The position numbers and the translations under genes are program-made. From assembly GCF_000182925.2 (NCBI RefSeq), contig NC_026505.1, positions 5,270,001-5,334,000 of the forward strand: 64,000 nucleotides of DNA, read 5' to 3'. This stretch comes from Neurospora crassa OR74A (lineage: Eukaryota; Ascomycota; Sordariomycetes; Sordariales; Sordariaceae). How positions within the stretch are numbered: position 1 is the first letter of the stretch; every line of letters starts with the position of its first letter. The notes under the pieces are model-generated. The model was not told the origin of the DNA. It made no database searches and saw only the letters and a program-made list of their open reading frames with translations. This document shows, one piece after another, positions 11,969 to 22,628 of the stretch.

Positions 11969-12958
11969 CTAAGCATACAACCTCGTGAATCCCTCCTGCG
12001 GCGGCTGCAACCAATTCCTCTCATCGTATTCCCTCCCCTCCTCACCCTCAATAACATGAAAGGTATAGATAATCCTTCCCTTCTGGCTCAAATTCCTCTC
12101 ACTCCTATGCAAAATATTGCCATGAATGAGCACCAAATCGCCCGCCTTGACCTCCCCTGGAACGTAGGCCTCCTCCTCCCTGCCCTTGACCTCCTCCGGC
12201 TTCTTATCCTCCCCATACTGTTCTCCAGGCGGGAACCTCGGCCCATCATTATCCACCATCTCCGTGCCCTCCTTCGCACCCTCCTTTCTCACCAACCTCT
12301 TCTCGATCGGCGCCCACAAATGCGACCCCGGCAGAAAGCTCAAACACCCATTCTCCAGCGTCGCGTCCTCCAGCGCGTACCAGAACCCCACCGCCGAAGG
12401 CGGGTTGGTATACAAAAACGTGCTGTCCTGATGCGGAGGCACCGCCCCGCCGATTTCGGGCTGTTTGCAAATGACCATGCTCTGCAGACACCGCGGGTCC
12501 TTGAAGCCCAAGTCCCGCGCCACGGCCGCCGGGCGCGCTTTCAGGTCTTGCACCCACCCCCGCTCATCGTCCGGGCTGGTGGCTAGCAGGCTCGCAAAGG
12601 CAGGGTTGAGTCCGTGCAGGTAGTGTCCGATTTTGTTGATGGCCTTGTCTTTGGGCTTAATTAGGTTCCCCGAAGCGTCGTCGAAGGCGTCTTCCTCGAA
12701 GAAGAAGCGGATCTTGTCCCCTGAGGAAAGGAAGTAGTCGTCGCCGACGTGGTCGTGGCCGGAGGAGCCGCCGGTGCGGAAGCGGGTGAGGGGGTGCGTG
12801 GTGAGGTCGAAGTCGGAGAGGAGCTTCTGGGTTTCGGAGAGGAGGCGGGAGACGGTGGTGGGGGGCAGGGCGCGGGGGATGATTAGGTAGCCGTTTTGGT
12901 GGAAGAAGGCGAGTTGGGTGGGGGTGAGGCCGTCGGAGGTGGGAGGTTCGGAGGCCAT
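11969..12958 (-). CDS. Phytanoyl-CoA dioxygenase (PhyH) family protein
   Basis: A single exon of 329 residues belonging to the Fe(II)/2-oxoglutarate dioxygenases of the PhyH type. The iron-binding triad is visible: H176 and D178 in PPHQDSTF, and H284 in LIHGNILHRSERN. R295 in KGRIIYTFHV is placed to bind 2-oxoglutarate. The N-terminus (LTPTQLAFFHQNGYLIIPRAL) and NGCLSFLPGSHLW are also typical. The overall pattern resembles PHYHD1-like proteins more than peroxisomal phytanoyl-CoA hydroxylase, and I see no peroxisomal C-terminal signal (it ends RLYA). The substrate cannot be told. An acidic/charged insert of about 35 residues (residues 221-265) lies between the two halves of the iron site. It is divergent from the SNF2 gene to its right. 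Confidence 0.87.
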   Translation of the reverse strand: MASEPPTSDGLTPTQLAFFHQNGYLIIPRALPPTTVSRLLSETQKLLSDFDLTTHPLTRFRTGGSSGHDHVGDDYFLSSGDKIRFFFEEDAFDDASGNLIKPKDKAINKIGHYLHGLNPAFASLLATSPDDERGWVQDLKARPAAVARDLGFKDPRCLQSMVICKQPEIGGAVPPHQDSTFLYTNPPSAVGFWYALEDATLENGCLSFLPGSHLWAPIEKRLVRKEGAKEGTEMVDNDGPRFPPGEQYGEDKKPEEVKGREEEAYVPGEVKAGDLVLIHGNILHRSERNLSQKGRIIYTFHVIEGEEGREYDERNWLQPPQEGFTRLYA

Positions 12959-13844
12959 TGTGGTGGTTGTGGTGGTGGTGATTGGTGGAAGAAGAAGATG
13001 GGTTGGTTGCTTAGGTAGTTCTCACATGAATTGAAAAGTTGAGTGAGACTTCTCGCTTCGTCTAGAAAGGATGTGATGGTACAAGTAGTCGAGACAATGG
13101 AAGTATGGTGAGGTGAAGCGAGGTTGAGTCGGGATGAACCCCACCTTGATATAGTGTAGTCTAGGTGGCTGCACTAACAGAACGCCATCCCCCCCGATAA
13201 GAGCTGTTGAGGACCCTCCACCGCTAACAGTACCCCCTTGCAAGAACCGCGTCTAAGTCGGAAGAGGAAGCTCAAGAGGATCGCCTAGCCCGCTGTTACG
13301 ACACCAAAAGAAGCCCAAGACAATGGTTCGACGCTTGAATTCTCGGCAAGATAGACCGAAGGTTCAAACTTTATTTCCACGGTTTTTTTTTTTTTTTTTT
13401 TTTTTTCCGCGTCGTGACGATCTGGTGGATCGATGTCAGCGAGTTGATGTAACGTGAGATGTTAGTGTTAGGAAGGTATCGGCAAGCGCCGAGCTCCACT
13501 GAGCTGTGAGTGGGCGTACGTATTAGACTGATGAAGCCATGGTGAAAATATCTTCAATGTCTCTGGAGAAAATGAAAATCTCAAAGCGTAATTCGATTCA
13601 ATTTGTGGAAAGCATCTTGTCTGGCCTAGAACAAGTGCTATCAAGGCAGGTTGATAGACACAGAGACCTCCGTCTTCAAGGACCCGACTGCTTACGGGTT
13701 AGGGTTCGCCTACTGCCTCTCCCACACGTGCTCACGCTCTCTAGGCGCGATTTGGCCCTTGCATGTTGCCCCTCCGTCGCCAACTTCCCACCTTTCAACG
13801 CGTCGTCATCACCAACTATCACCAGCCGATACCATGCCTGCGCA
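12959..13844. promoter_or_regulatory. Divergent promoter region
   Basis: Lies between the PhyH-like gene and the SNF2-family gene and must serve both. It contains a run of 24 T at 13383-13406, the kind of poly(dA:dT) tract that keeps nucleosomes off promoters in fungi. A frame open from 13539 runs in phase into the SNF2 gene, but its first ~100 codons look non-coding. Confidence 0.5.
13383..13406 (+). repeat. T24 homopolymer tract
   Basis: Twenty-four consecutive T in the divergent intergenic region. Confidence 0.95.
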
Positions 13845-16800
13845 ATGGCTGAGAATGCGATAGTCCTGTCGGATGACGATCCCACCTTATCCTTCGACGA
13901 AGACTTCCGCCCTCAAAGCAGCGCTAGCGCTACTACTACCTCCTTGGGCAAACGTAAGTTGAGCGTCAGTTTCGAGGAAAAGGTCGATTGGTCAGACGAT
14001 TCGGACGATGGCGAGAAGCTCAAGGCACGACGCAATGCCAAGCGACGTGCTACTTCAGGGAGCGTTAGAGGCAGAGGATCAAAGGGGAAAGGCAGGGGAG
14101 GAAAGAAGACAGCGGCTGCGACAAATAGGTCGAGACACGACGAGATTATCGAGCTGAACCAGCCTACGGTCAGGAAGGAAGAAGAAACCGACTACGCTGA
14201 AGCCTTCATTCCCGACTATCTGTTGGAGCGTCGCAGGAAGTTTAACAAGGACAGAGAGCTGCTGCGCAACGCCGGCTTGAAGCTACCCCCAGACTACCAC
14301 GACATCTACTTTTCCGACGACGAGAAAGGGACTAGATACGAACAACGGCCAAAGTTCGAGGAGAGCTCTGGTATCAAGCCATGTCGACCCTATAAGGATG
14401 TCGAACTCGAGTACTCTGCGGGTATCATCCCCGCTTGCATCGCGCAATATCTCCGCGACTACCAAGTGGAAGGCGTCAAGTTTCTGCACCAAAAGTTCGT
14501 CTACCAGCGGGGCTGTATTCTCGGCGATGATATGGGTCTGGGAAAGACTGTTCAAGTGGCTGCATTCCTTACGGCAGCCTTCGGCAAGACCGGTGACGAG
14601 CGTGATGCGAAGAGGATGAGAAAGATGCGGCGAGCTGGCGACCTCTGGTACCCGAGGGTCATTATTGTCTGTCCTGGATCTCTTATCCAGAATTGGAAGA
14701 ACGAATTGGACCGGTGGGGCTGGTGGCATGTCGATGTTTTCCATGGGTCGAACAGAGAAGATGTGCTGCAGGCAGCTAAATCAGGACGTATTGAGGTCAT
14801 GATCACTACCTACGACACGTACAGGAACTGCCACGAAGCAGTCAATACCGTTGAGTGGGATTGTGTTGTGGCTGATGAATGCCACATCTTGAAGAACACA
14901 GTGTCCGAGACGACTCGTGCCATGGATAAAATCAATGCCATGTGCCGCATTGGGTTAACCGGTACCGCGATCCAGAACAGATATGAAGAGCTTTGGACAC
15001 TCCTCAACTGGACGAACCCGGGCTATTTTGGGACAAGAGCCGAATGGAACGAGTCTATAACAAAGCCTCTGACCGCAGGCCAATCCCATGATGCAACGCT
15101 CAAGCAGCTCAGCATTGCCCGTACAACCGCAAAGAAGCTGGTGCAGAACCTCCTTCCAGAGTTCTTCCTCCGGCGCATGAAGAGCCTGATTGCCCATCAA
15201 CTTCCGAAGAAGAGCGACAAGGTCGTGTTCTGTCCCTTGACAGACGTCCAACGCGACGCCTACGAGAATTTTCTGGAAGGAGAACACGTTACTTTTATCC
15301 TCAATGCCTACCAACCATGCAAGTGTCACTCGGGGCGAGCTGGAGGGTTTTGCTGCTACAAGACCCTGAGTGACGGTCGTACTTGGAAATCTTACGTTTT
15401 CCCATCAATCATAACTCTCCAGAAGATCGCAAATCACTTAACGTTGCTCATCCCCTCCTCTTCCGACCCAAAGGAAAAGCAACGTTCAGAGCTTAACGTG
15501 CTCCAGACCTGCGCTCCAGATACGTGGAAAGAGCTTTACAATAACCGAGAATCCATGCTCAGCCTTGCAAACCCGGAGTTCTGCGGAAAATGGAAGATCC
15601 TGAGAAAGCTCCTACGCTTTTGGCACGAGAGTGGAGACAAAGTTCTTGTTTTCTCCCACAGTGTACGTCTGCTGCGCATCCTGCAGCATCTCTTCCATAA
15701 CACCAGCTACAACGTCAGTTTTCTCGACGGTGCGCTTAGCTACGAAGAGCGACAAAGGGTTGTTGACGAGTTCAATACGGATCCCCGACAGTTTGTTTTC
15801 CTCATATCCACCAAAGCGGGAGGGGTTGGCTTGAACATCACGTCGGCAAACAAAGTTGTCATCTTTGACCCGCACTGGAACCCATCTTACGATTTGCAGG
15901 CCCAGGATCGTGCATACCGAATCGGCCAGATCCGAGATGTGGATGTCTTCCGGTTGGTCTCCGCCGGGACCATCGAAGAGATTGTCTACGCTAGACAGAT
16001 CTATAAACAGCAGCAGGCTAACATTGGCTATAACGCCTCCAACGAACGCCGTTACTTTAAGGGTGTCCAGAGGGACAAGAACAGGAAAGGCGAACTCTTT
16101 GGACTGGAAAACTTGTTCACTTTTCACGCCGACCAAGTCGTGCTCAGAGACATTGTCAACAAGACCAACATCGCTGAGGCCAAGGCTGGCGTCAACCTCA
16201 CCGATATTGACATGGAAAAGGCCGTCAAGGACGAAGACGAAGAACTGGACTTCATCAAGAAGGAAAGCGAGGACAAAGACGATGATACGGGTATGAGCTC
16301 GCTTGCAAAACTCGTCACTGCAGAGGAGCCAGACAAACTGCTTGAAGCTAGCAAGTCCAAAAAGCCAAAAAGCGATGCCATTGCTGCCATCCTCGCCTCC
16401 GCCGGCGTCGAGTACACCCATGAGAACTCCGAGGTCATCGGCACAAGCAAGGTCGAGGCGCAATTATCACGGCGCGCCGAACTGGCAGCAAACGCTGCGG
16501 ACAGTCAGCTCTTTCCAGGCGCCAACAACGCGCTGTTTGCAGATAGTACAGAATCCAGCGATGGTGGTGATGATGATGACGATGACGAGGACCAAGAAGA
16601 CCTAAACGGGCCGGCGCGGAAGAAGATGCTTAGGATGCATTACAAATTCAACCCGCCCGAGGATGTCAAGAGACGACAATTTTGTTCAATGGCGAGGGAG
16701 TTTGGCTTTCAGAATGCGACCGATTTTGCGCTGGTTGTGGAAAGCTGGACGCAAGAGCAGCGGCGAAATTGCTTGGATACTTTTTACAGGCGGCGCGAGG

Positions 16801-17381
16801 TCAAATTACTGGAACAGGAAATGGCGAAAATGGAAGCAGAGAAAGAGACGGAGGATGACGATGATGAGAATGATGAGTCAACCATGGTTAAGACCGACGA
16901 TGATGATGATGATGAGACTGTTGATCTCGAAAAAGCGGTCGCGAATGAGGAGATACTAGTTCTAGGTGAGTCAAAGCCAAATGCCGGAGTTGAAGTAACG
17001 AGGGGCGAGATCGCCGAGAAAAGAGCGGTCGCCGGTGCAGCGGAGAGAGGCGAGGAGGGGGACCCACTCCGCGGAACCGGAGCTCTCGGATACGGGGTTC
17101 GTTCCCTGCCGAACGCTCGCGCTGGTGCTTCAGCTTCACCGGTGCCGAAGGCTGAGGCTGGGGAACGGCGAACTGACGAGACCGCCACAATCGTTTCTGA
17201 AGCTGGCAAACCGGTTGATTCAGGTGCATCATCCGTGGCCGTCAAGACGGAGGGAGTGGAGGAACCACGAACGGTTACCGTCGGCGCCGGGACGTCGTTC
17301 GACAATACGGCGGCGGCGGGGCAGAAAAAAGTCACGACAATTTTTCTGTATGATGATGAGGATGAGGATGACGAACTCTGA
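13845..17381 (+). CDS. SNF2-family DNA-dependent ATPase, ERCC6L2-like
   Basis: A single exon. I start at the ATG at 13845 (MAENAIVLSDDD, 1178 residues). The frame is open for 102 codons upstream from an ATG at 13539, but that part is unlike protein. An acidic and then Lys/Arg/Gly-rich N-terminus precedes the ATPase. Motif I is DDMGLGKT (228-235); the Walker B box reads DECH (344-347) instead of the common DEAH; LTGTAIQNR follows. The second RecA lobe holds FSHSVRLLRIL and DPHWNPSYDLQAQDRAYRIGQ, with motif VI at 685-695. A Cys-rich insert (QPCKCHSGRAGGFCC) lies between the lobes. A conserved-looking C-terminal segment (RMHYKFNPPEDVKRRQF...CLDTFYRRREVKLLE) and long acidic tracts follow. The lobe layout and DECH box point to the Rad26/ERCC6L2 branch, whose members act in DNA repair; the exact subfamily is inference. 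Confidence 0.85.
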   Translation: MAENAIVLSDDDPTLSFDEDFRPQSSASATTTSLGKRKLSVSFEEKVDWSDDSDDGEKLKARRNAKRRATSGSVRGRGSKGKGRGGKKTAAATNRSRHDEIIELNQPTVRKEEETDYAEAFIPDYLLERRRKFNKDRELLRNAGLKLPPDYHDIYFSDDEKGTRYEQRPKFEESSGIKPCRPYKDVELEYSAGIIPACIAQYLRDYQVEGVKFLHQKFVYQRGCILGDDMGLGKTVQVAAFLTAAFGKTGDERDAKRMRKMRRAGDLWYPRVIIVCPGSLIQNWKNELDRWGWWHVDVFHGSNREDVLQAAKSGRIEVMITTYDTYRNCHEAVNTVEWDCVVADECHILKNTVSETTRAMDKINAMCRIGLTGTAIQNRYEELWTLLNWTNPGYFGTRAEWNESITKPLTAGQSHDATLKQLSIARTTAKKLVQNLLPEFFLRRMKSLIAHQLPKKSDKVVFCPLTDVQRDAYENFLEGEHVTFILNAYQPCKCHSGRAGGFCCYKTLSDGRTWKSYVFPSIITLQKIANHLTLLIPSSSDPKEKQRSELNVLQTCAPDTWKELYNNRESMLSLANPEFCGKWKILRKLLRFWHESGDKVLVFSHSVRLLRILQHLFHNTSYNVSFLDGALSYEERQRVVDEFNTDPRQFVFLISTKAGGVGLNITSANKVVIFDPHWNPSYDLQAQDRAYRIGQIRDVDVFRLVSAGTIEEIVYARQIYKQQQANIGYNASNERRYFKGVQRDKNRKGELFGLENLFTFHADQVVLRDIVNKTNIAEAKAGVNLTDIDMEKAVKDEDEELDFIKKESEDKDDDTGMSSLAKLVTAEEPDKLLEASKSKKPKSDAIAAILASAGVEYTHENSEVIGTSKVEAQLSRRAELAANAADSQLFPGANNALFADSTESSDGGDDDDDDEDQEDLNGPARKKMLRMHYKFNPPEDVKRRQFCSMAREFGFQNATDFALVVESWTQEQRRNCLDTFYRRREVKLLEQEMAKMEAEKETEDDDDENDESTMVKTDDDDDDETVDLEKAVANEEILVLGESKPNAGVEVTRGEIAEKRAVAGAAERGEEGDPLRGTGALGYGVRSLPNARAGASASPVPKAEAGERRTDETATIVSEAGKPVDSGASSVAVKTEGVEEPRTVTVGAGTSFDNTAAAGQKKVTTIFLYDDEDEDDEL

Positions 17382-20071
17382 TTTTGTTGAAGAGTTCTTA
17401 CGTGGCTTGGCGTTTCTGGCATGTCTCAACATTGGCATTATACCCCTGCAGTTATACAACAGTTTTGGAGTATTGAAGACGAAGATGTATTTACGGCGGA
17501 CATACGAGACGCCATTCCAGTCCTACCCTTTCCCCCAACCGTTTGATTGAATTTCATTATTCCTTGCATGCGGTCACCAACCAGTAGGACTTAATGGCGA
17601 TAATATCATCCAGCTCTGGTTTGTTTGTTTGTTAGCTCGATCAATACCTACTCCTGGTACACTGAACGGGCTCGCTTCCGACTTGTCCCAAACCTTGCAA
17701 GGATAAGATTCATTACGGTGTAGTTTGTTTTGGGAAAAGCAAATTCACAGCATGAAAACGCCCCGAGGTCTCGAGCTAACAAAACAAAGCAGTATTGGAC
17801 TGTCGACGCCTGTACGACGGCATGGAGTTGTCGATTTTCAATCACATGGCTTGACCTTTGCACCTTGTTATACTGTTTCGCGGTAACGGGATTGCTACAC
17901 AAAAACAACAGCATCAGTCAACAAATGCACAAGCACATGGGACAATGGCGTACCTGTGCATGTGATGCATGTAGCAGTCAGCCGTTTCGGAGTAACTTCT
18001 TCTCAACCTTTTCTCATCTTTTTTTTCTTATCGTTTTTCTATTTGGGTGCTTCGCGCGTTGTCCCCGGTGTCGAAATCTAATCCATATCATATCATATCA
18101 GGAGCACCCTCGACGACGAACACGGAAAATCCTGGCCTGGGGTTCCGGGGTATACCCCAAACTGTGGGCTGAGTGGCAGCTGACTTGGACACCGGAAAGT
18201 TGACCGAGGTCAAAAGGACGATCCAATCAAGGGGGAGGGGAGTGCTGGCATTCCCAACCACTATTCCCAGAGATCGGAATTGGGTACCGCTATGGCTGGC
18301 TACCTATGACGCATCTTTCACATGCCAGTAGTGGGGATTTTCCTTCCCCAGGCTCCTCGGGCTTTGAGGCTTTGCGCCGGTCTCCGAATAAGATTTCTGG
18401 GGAAATTCAACAACGAAGTGAACAAAAGAAAATATGGGGTTCCCGAGGAAGATGGTTCATGAGGCTAGTTAGTTGTATGCAGTAGGTATGTACACTAGTC
18501 ATGTCACTATGAGATGACAGTGACAGACTGTGTCTATCCGCATGTCCAAAGCAGTGTTTGTATACATTGTACTATGTATGCACATGGGCATAGGGAATTG
18601 AATGACCCTTATGCCCGTGTTGACATGGCAAAATGTGGATATCTAACAAGTGGTACTGCGGGGGAGGGGCTGGCTCCAGCATCAGGAACATCGACGACAA
18701 CAACTCAACAACAACAACAACATCAAGCGCTGTATGTAATGGCGCGAAGAGACGAGCAATAATGGCCCCAGGAAAACAGTCACAAAACAGCTGGCACTTG
18801 GCACACTGAAGATTGGCCTGGGATGTGCTGTAGTGCACCAATTGTACATAGCTCATAGGCTCGCTCGCTCGCCGACGTTGATGGACAACGTCCCGGCATT
18901 CGGTAATTCGGTTCACGGGGGCACTACGGTACGGAGCATGTATGACTGGCTGGGACATGGGTTGGTGAGCATGGAAGATGTGGGGTTGCAACGAGACATG
19001 GCTCGGCCAAAGGGGGGTTCTCTTCTTCCTCTTTTCGGATGCGGCCAAGCCCCCCAGGACGCCCTCTGACTGGTCCAAGATCGACTTGGTATGCATCATC
19101 ATCGGCTTGACGAAAAGTTTAGGGCCAAGGGTTGGGATGGGATGGCACTTGAGAAAATCGACCTACACTAAGTACGCTGCTTCGTCCGTCCTCAGCACAG
19201 CACGCGACACGGCAACATTCGCGACAAGTCGTCAGTCTCGGGATAGGCTACCTACCTATGTGCCTCGTCAAGGTACAACGTGTAGGTACAGCTAGTAGTC
19301 CCGAGGCGCAAAGAACTAAGGGTCAAGAACTAAGAACTGAGAAATGGACCTCCCTCGGCTTATACATAGTGTAGTGTACTGTGCCACTCCTGGGCCCCCG
19401 TATATTCGCCCACAGTCTCGCGGAGCGGGCCCCACACGGACTCAAACTGATGTTCGAGTCAGACACGTCCAGAGGTCCGATCGCCAATGACATCCAGGCA
19501 TCCGATTGACCGTCAAAAGCGAAGTCGAAACCCCGAAGAGTTACTCTTCTTGAGATTGATCGGGAGCGACCGGTCTAGCGGCTATTTCCCCATCTTCCCT
19601 TCCCCAATGTTGCCATGTCCCCGACAGCCTCCATCCACCCATGATGGGGAGGATGACCGGGGAAGAAGATGAAGCCAGTCAGGGCACCCACGCTCCGGTT
19701 CCAGTCCGTGTCTCCGCCGAACCTTGCTTGGCCATGACTGTGTTCCTGATTCATATGTTTGGAGCTCCGTCTGCTTCTTCCTCGGTTCCTTTCTTAAGAA
19801 ACTTGGTCCCCCTCCCAATTCCTTTTCCTCTCTGAATTTCTTTGTTCTTACTGTTCTGTATCACATCACCGACTCCGAGTTTCAAGTCAACACCGCCACC
19901 TTGAACTCCTACCCATCCACACGACATCATCCTTTTACCGTCCTTGCTTTGAGTGCTAGGTACCACTAAATACCCACGACATCAACTACACACACTACAG
20001 TTGTGTTGCCTCACGTCTTAATCCTTATTATATATACCCCTTGATCGTTTTTCATACCACACCTGCCCATC
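17382..20071. promoter_or_regulatory. Long upstream region of isocitrate lyase
   Basis: 2.7 kb without a convincing gene. The left part is the 3' flank of the SNF2 gene. The right part, with a pyrimidine-rich stretch at 19780-19860, is the promoter and leader of isocitrate lyase. Acetate induction of this gene in Neurospora and Aspergillus uses a FacB-type activator and is antagonised by carbon repression; I did not find a site I would defend. TATATA at about 20030-20035 is only ~40 bases before the ATG, so it is an unlikely TATA box. Confidence 0.5.
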
Positions 20072-21854
20072 ATGGCTGCCAACAACATGGTCAACCCCGC
20101 CGTGGATCCCGCTCTCGAGGACGAGCTTTTCGCCAAGGAGGTCGAGGAGGTCAAGAAGTGGTGGAGCGACTCACGCTGGAGGCAAACCAAGCGCCCTTTC
20201 ACCGCTGAGCAGATCGTCTCCAAGCGTGGAAACCTCAAGATCGAGTACGCCAGCAATGCGCAGGCCAAGAAGCTTTGGAAGATCCTCGAGGACCGCTTCG
20301 CTGTTAGTAACCATCTGCCATTGGAAAACTTGAGGGGGAAACAATCTCACTGACAATCTCACTCGGCGACAGAAGCGCGATGCCTCTTACACATACGGCT
20401 GCTTGGAGCCTACCATGGTGACCCAGATGGCCAAGTACCTCGATACCGTCTACGTTTCCGGCTGGCAATCATCCTCGACCGCCTCCTCTTCTGACGAGCC
20501 CGGCCCGGATCTTGCTGATTACCCCTACGTGAGTTTTTTTCTTCTCAGTGAAAAAGAGCCATTGAGCCCCTCCCATACTGATATTCGAATCTAGACCACC
20601 GTCCCCAACAAGGTTGGCCACCTCTTCATGGCCCAGCTCTTCCACGACCGCAAGCAGCGCCAGGAGCGCCTCTCCGTCCCCAAGGACCAGCGCGAGAAGC
20701 TCGCCAACATCGACTACCTCCGCCCCATCGTTGCCGATGCTGACACCGGTCACGGTGGTCTGACCGCCGTCATGAAGCTCACCAAGCTCTTCATTGAGAA
20801 GGGTGCTGCCGGTATTCACATTGAGGACCAGGCCCCTGGTACCAAGAAGTGCGGCCACATGGCCGGCAAGGTCCTCGTTCCCATCCAGGAGCACATCAAC
20901 CGTCTCGTCGCCATCCGTGCCCAGGCTGATATCATGGGCTCCGACCTCCTCTGCATTGCCCGTACCGATGCCGAGGCCGCCACCCTCATCACCACCACCA
21001 TCGACCCCCGCGACCACGCTTTTATCCTCGGCTGCACCAACCCCGACCTCGAGCCCCTCGCCGACCTCATGATGAAGGCTGAAGCCGAGGGCAAGACCGG
21101 TGCCCAGCTCCAGGCCATTGAGGACGACTGGCTCGCCAAGGCCGACCTTAAGCGCTTTGACGAGGCCGTCCTTGATGTCATCGCCAAGGGCAAGTTTTCA
21201 AACGCCAAGGACCTCGCTGCCAAGTACCAAGCCGCCGTCAAGGGCAAGCAGATCTCCAACCGCGAGGCGCGCGCCATTGCCCGCCAGCTGCTCGGCCAGG
21301 AGATCTTCTTTGACTGGGAGTCCCCCCGTACGCGCGAGGGCTACTACCGCCTCAAGGGCGGCTGCGACTGCTCCATCAACCGCGCCATCTCCTACGCTCC
21401 CTACTGCGACGCCATCTGGATGGAGTCCAAGCTTCCCGACTACGCTCAGGCCGAGGAGTTCGCCAAGGGCGTCCACGCCGTCTGGCCCGAGCAGAAGCTC
21501 GCCTACAACCTTTCTCCCTCCTTCAACTGGAAGACCGCCATGGGCCGCGACGACCAAGAGACGTACATCCGCCGCCTCGCCAAGCTCGGCTACTGCTGGC
21601 AGTTCATCACCCTCGCGGGCCTGCACACCACGGCGCTCATCAGCGACCAGTTCGCCAAGGCGTACAGCAAGATCGGCATGCGCGCCTACGGCGAGCTCGT
21701 CCAGGAGCCCGAAATTGACAACGGCGTCGATGTCGTCAAGCACCAGAAGTGGTCGGGCGCCACGTACGTGGATGAGCTGCAGAAGATGGTCACCGGTGGT
21801 GTCAGCTCGACGGCGGCGATGGGCAAGGGTGTCACTGAGGATCAGTTCCACTAG
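20072..21854 (+). CDS. acu-3: Isocitrate lyase
   Basis: Three exons, 20072-20302, 20373-20528 and 20595-21854, give 548 residues. The two introns (70 and 66 bp) have GTTAGT and GTGAGT donors and CAG/TAG acceptors. The enzyme splits isocitrate into glyoxylate and succinate, the first step of the glyoxylate cycle, and is needed for growth on acetate, ethanol and fatty acids. The signature KKCGHM at 213-218 carries the catalytic Cys215, after [13 protein letters not shown] which contributes to Mg/substrate binding. The eukaryotic-type insert follows the signature. Start, length and sequence agree with what I recall of N. crassa acu-3. The C-terminus, VTEDQFH, is not a PTS1 tripeptide. Third codon positions are strongly C-biased, as expected of a highly expressed gene. 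Confidence 0.96.
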
Positions 21855-22628
21855 ATGTGTGATGCGAATAGAGTGATGGTTTCATGATTTTGGGAGTTTT
21901 CACATTTCTGGAGTTTTCTTTTTTTGCTTTATGGCGGTCTATTATTTTTTTCCCCTTTTCTTCTGGATATCAAACAGGACATGACAGGACATGACAAACG
22001 GATCGCATATGGTTGGGGAGATACAAAACTTTGTGCGCTGTATCGTTTTTGGATAGGGGTATGCCCCGTGTGATGACCTTGATGGCGTTACGCTGAGGCT
22101 TTGTTTATAGGTATTGTTGTGATTCCTGTTTGGCGAAATCCAAATCACTTTTGACCAAACTTTATGCCTCTTGATCGGCTCCTGATGTGAAATCTGTTGT
22201 CTTTCGGTTTTCGGAATCTTCGGATTTTCAATGAGGACCTTCCAAGTTTCCTGAAAGCGTCATAGAAAAGACGATCGTCAACCACATGAAAGTCAAATTT
22301 GGCAACTTCCCCAAATCCCCAGGTTCGGCACCCCGCGTTGTCTCTTCGCTTCCCCAGGTTTTCATTGGAGGAGGGAGGGACCAGGGTTGTACGAAGACCA
22401 TCACCAAAGGGGAACACGTTCGACGTTCATTGTTCACTAGACCCACGAACCTCGGCTTCTTTCACTAGTTTAAGACACCAAACGATGCATATGGGCAAGC
22501 CACTCAGGTGTCTATTGAATCATGTCGGCCTGAGCTGGCATCTAGCTCGGTCAACCATCATGGCGTTCTCATGAATTCATCTTGGAGTTGAACAAGCTTC
22601 ACAAGTTCACTCAGTCACCACTGCCAAC
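21855..22628. other. Intergenic region
   Basis: 3' flank of isocitrate lyase and promoter of the acyl-CoA dehydrogenase gene on the same strand. Nothing else seen. Confidence 0.55.

Noticed and set aside
11951-12586. A 211-codon frame opposite the PhyH-like gene
   Set aside because: It mirrors a gene with an intact iron-binding triad; Leu/Arg-rich and unlike protein.
13539-13844. Extra 102 codons in frame upstream of the SNF2 gene
   Set aside because: Composition is unlike the rest of the protein and unlike fungal proteins; MAENAIVLSDDD at 13845 is a better start.
20026-20040. TATATA as the TATA box of isocitrate lyase
   Set aside because: Only about 40 bases before the start codon, which would leave almost no leader.
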